NCBI GenBank assembly: GCA_029938515.1
Contig: JAOZUU010000145.1
Coordinates: 1 to 7,042, forward strand
DNA from: Desulfobacterales bacterium
GTDB lineage: Bacteria; Desulfobacterota; Desulfobacteria; Desulfobacterales; QNYZ01
Direction of reading: 5' to 3'
Length of the DNA: 7,042 nucleotides
The translations under genes and the position numbers were made by a program. Shown one piece after another: positions 6,933-7,042 of this stretch; the stretch's first letter is position 1; the number at the start of each line of letters is the position of its first letter. Below the pieces are notes generated by a model that was not told the origin of the DNA, did not search any database, and saw only the letters and a program-made list of their open reading frames with translations.

Positions 6933-7014
6933 AACTCAGTATCGAAACCCGGGCCTCAGGGACAGGTCAAGAATTGATGGCTCTGCATTGGCGGTTTGAG
7001 GGCATGTAAGAGAT
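6928..7014. other. Non-coding region upstream of the minus-strand gene series
   Basis: No gene is seen. It should hold the promoter for the HsdR-N/tmk/acyltransferase genes unless the operon begins outside the window. A minus-strand TTGACC (about 6965-6970) resembles a -35 box, but the best -10-like sequence, GATACT, is about 21 nt away, too far for a standard sigma-70 promoter. A CCCGGG palindrome lies between them. Confidence 0.3.
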
Positions 7015-7042
7015 GAACGTCGAACATCGAACGTTGAACATC
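7015..7042. repeat. 7-bp tandem repeat, consensus GAACRTY, four units, runs off the window
   Basis: Four uninterrupted heptamers are visible: GAACGTC, GAACATC, GAACGTT and GAACATC. Only the fifth and seventh positions vary (R and Y). The array reaches the last base of the window, so its full length is unknown. Because 7 is not a multiple of 3, an open frame through it gives a seven-residue peptide repeat; the ATG at 7013 would read MNVEHRTLNI. From memory, spurious short proteins of this kind are common in Desulfobacterota and PVC-group genomes, so this is annotated as a DNA repeat, not a gene. Confidence 0.75.

Noticed and set aside
7013..7042. Short plus-strand open frame starting MNVEHRTLNI over the heptamer repeat
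   Set aside because: The peptide is simply the translation of the 7-bp repeat; there is no clear ribosome binding site and the frame runs off the window.
7015..7042. Possible CRISPR array
   Set aside because: The units are contiguous 7-mers with no spacers, and no cas gene is present.

Overview
This window looks like a piece of chromosome from a Gram-negative bacterium, most likely a Desulfobacterota (deltaproteobacterial) lineage. A LpxL/HtrB-type lipid A acyltransferase implies an LPS outer membrane. A TRAP transporter permease and an orphan HsdR-N-domain gene next to a thymidylate kinase fit that group. The taxonomic call is inference from gene types and protein style, not from a marker gene.

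Layout. On the plus strand the window opens inside a TRAP transporter large permease (DctM family), which ends at 1010. All other recognisable genes lie on the minus strand and converge on it across a gap of only 36 bp. Read in their own direction from the right, they are: a small HsdR-N-domain protein (start about 6921), thymidylate kinase (GTG start at 6373, overlapping by 4 nt), a lipid A acyltransferase (start 5724, 10 nt after tmk), a 183-bp non-coding gap, then a MoxR-type AAA+ ATPase, a DUF58 protein (2-nt gap) and a membrane protein ending in a DUF4129 domain (1-nt overlap, TAATG). The far right end (6928-7042) is non-coding and finishes in a 7-bp tandem repeat, GAACRTY, that runs off the window.

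How the genes work together. The MoxR-DUF58-DUF4129 trio is a recognisable cassette. MoxR ATPases are thought to act as chaperones or remodelers for partner proteins with VWA-like folds, and DUF58 proteins carry such a fold. In the common form of this cassette the last gene is a TgpA-like membrane protein with a periplasmic transglutaminase-like domain between its membrane helices and DUF4129. Here the last protein keeps the helices and DUF4129, but only a short stretch of about 65 residues remains where the enzyme domain would sit. The upstream trio combines nucleotide metabolism (Tmk), envelope synthesis (acyltransferase) and a small PD-(D/E)xK-like protein that appears to lack the usual acidic residue before its lysine.

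The points most worth a second look are the transglutaminase-less cassette, the altered nuclease-like active site, the heptamer repeat at the right edge, an inverted repeat just upstream of the moxR ribosome binding site, and A-AAA-AAA slippery runs in tmk and moxR.
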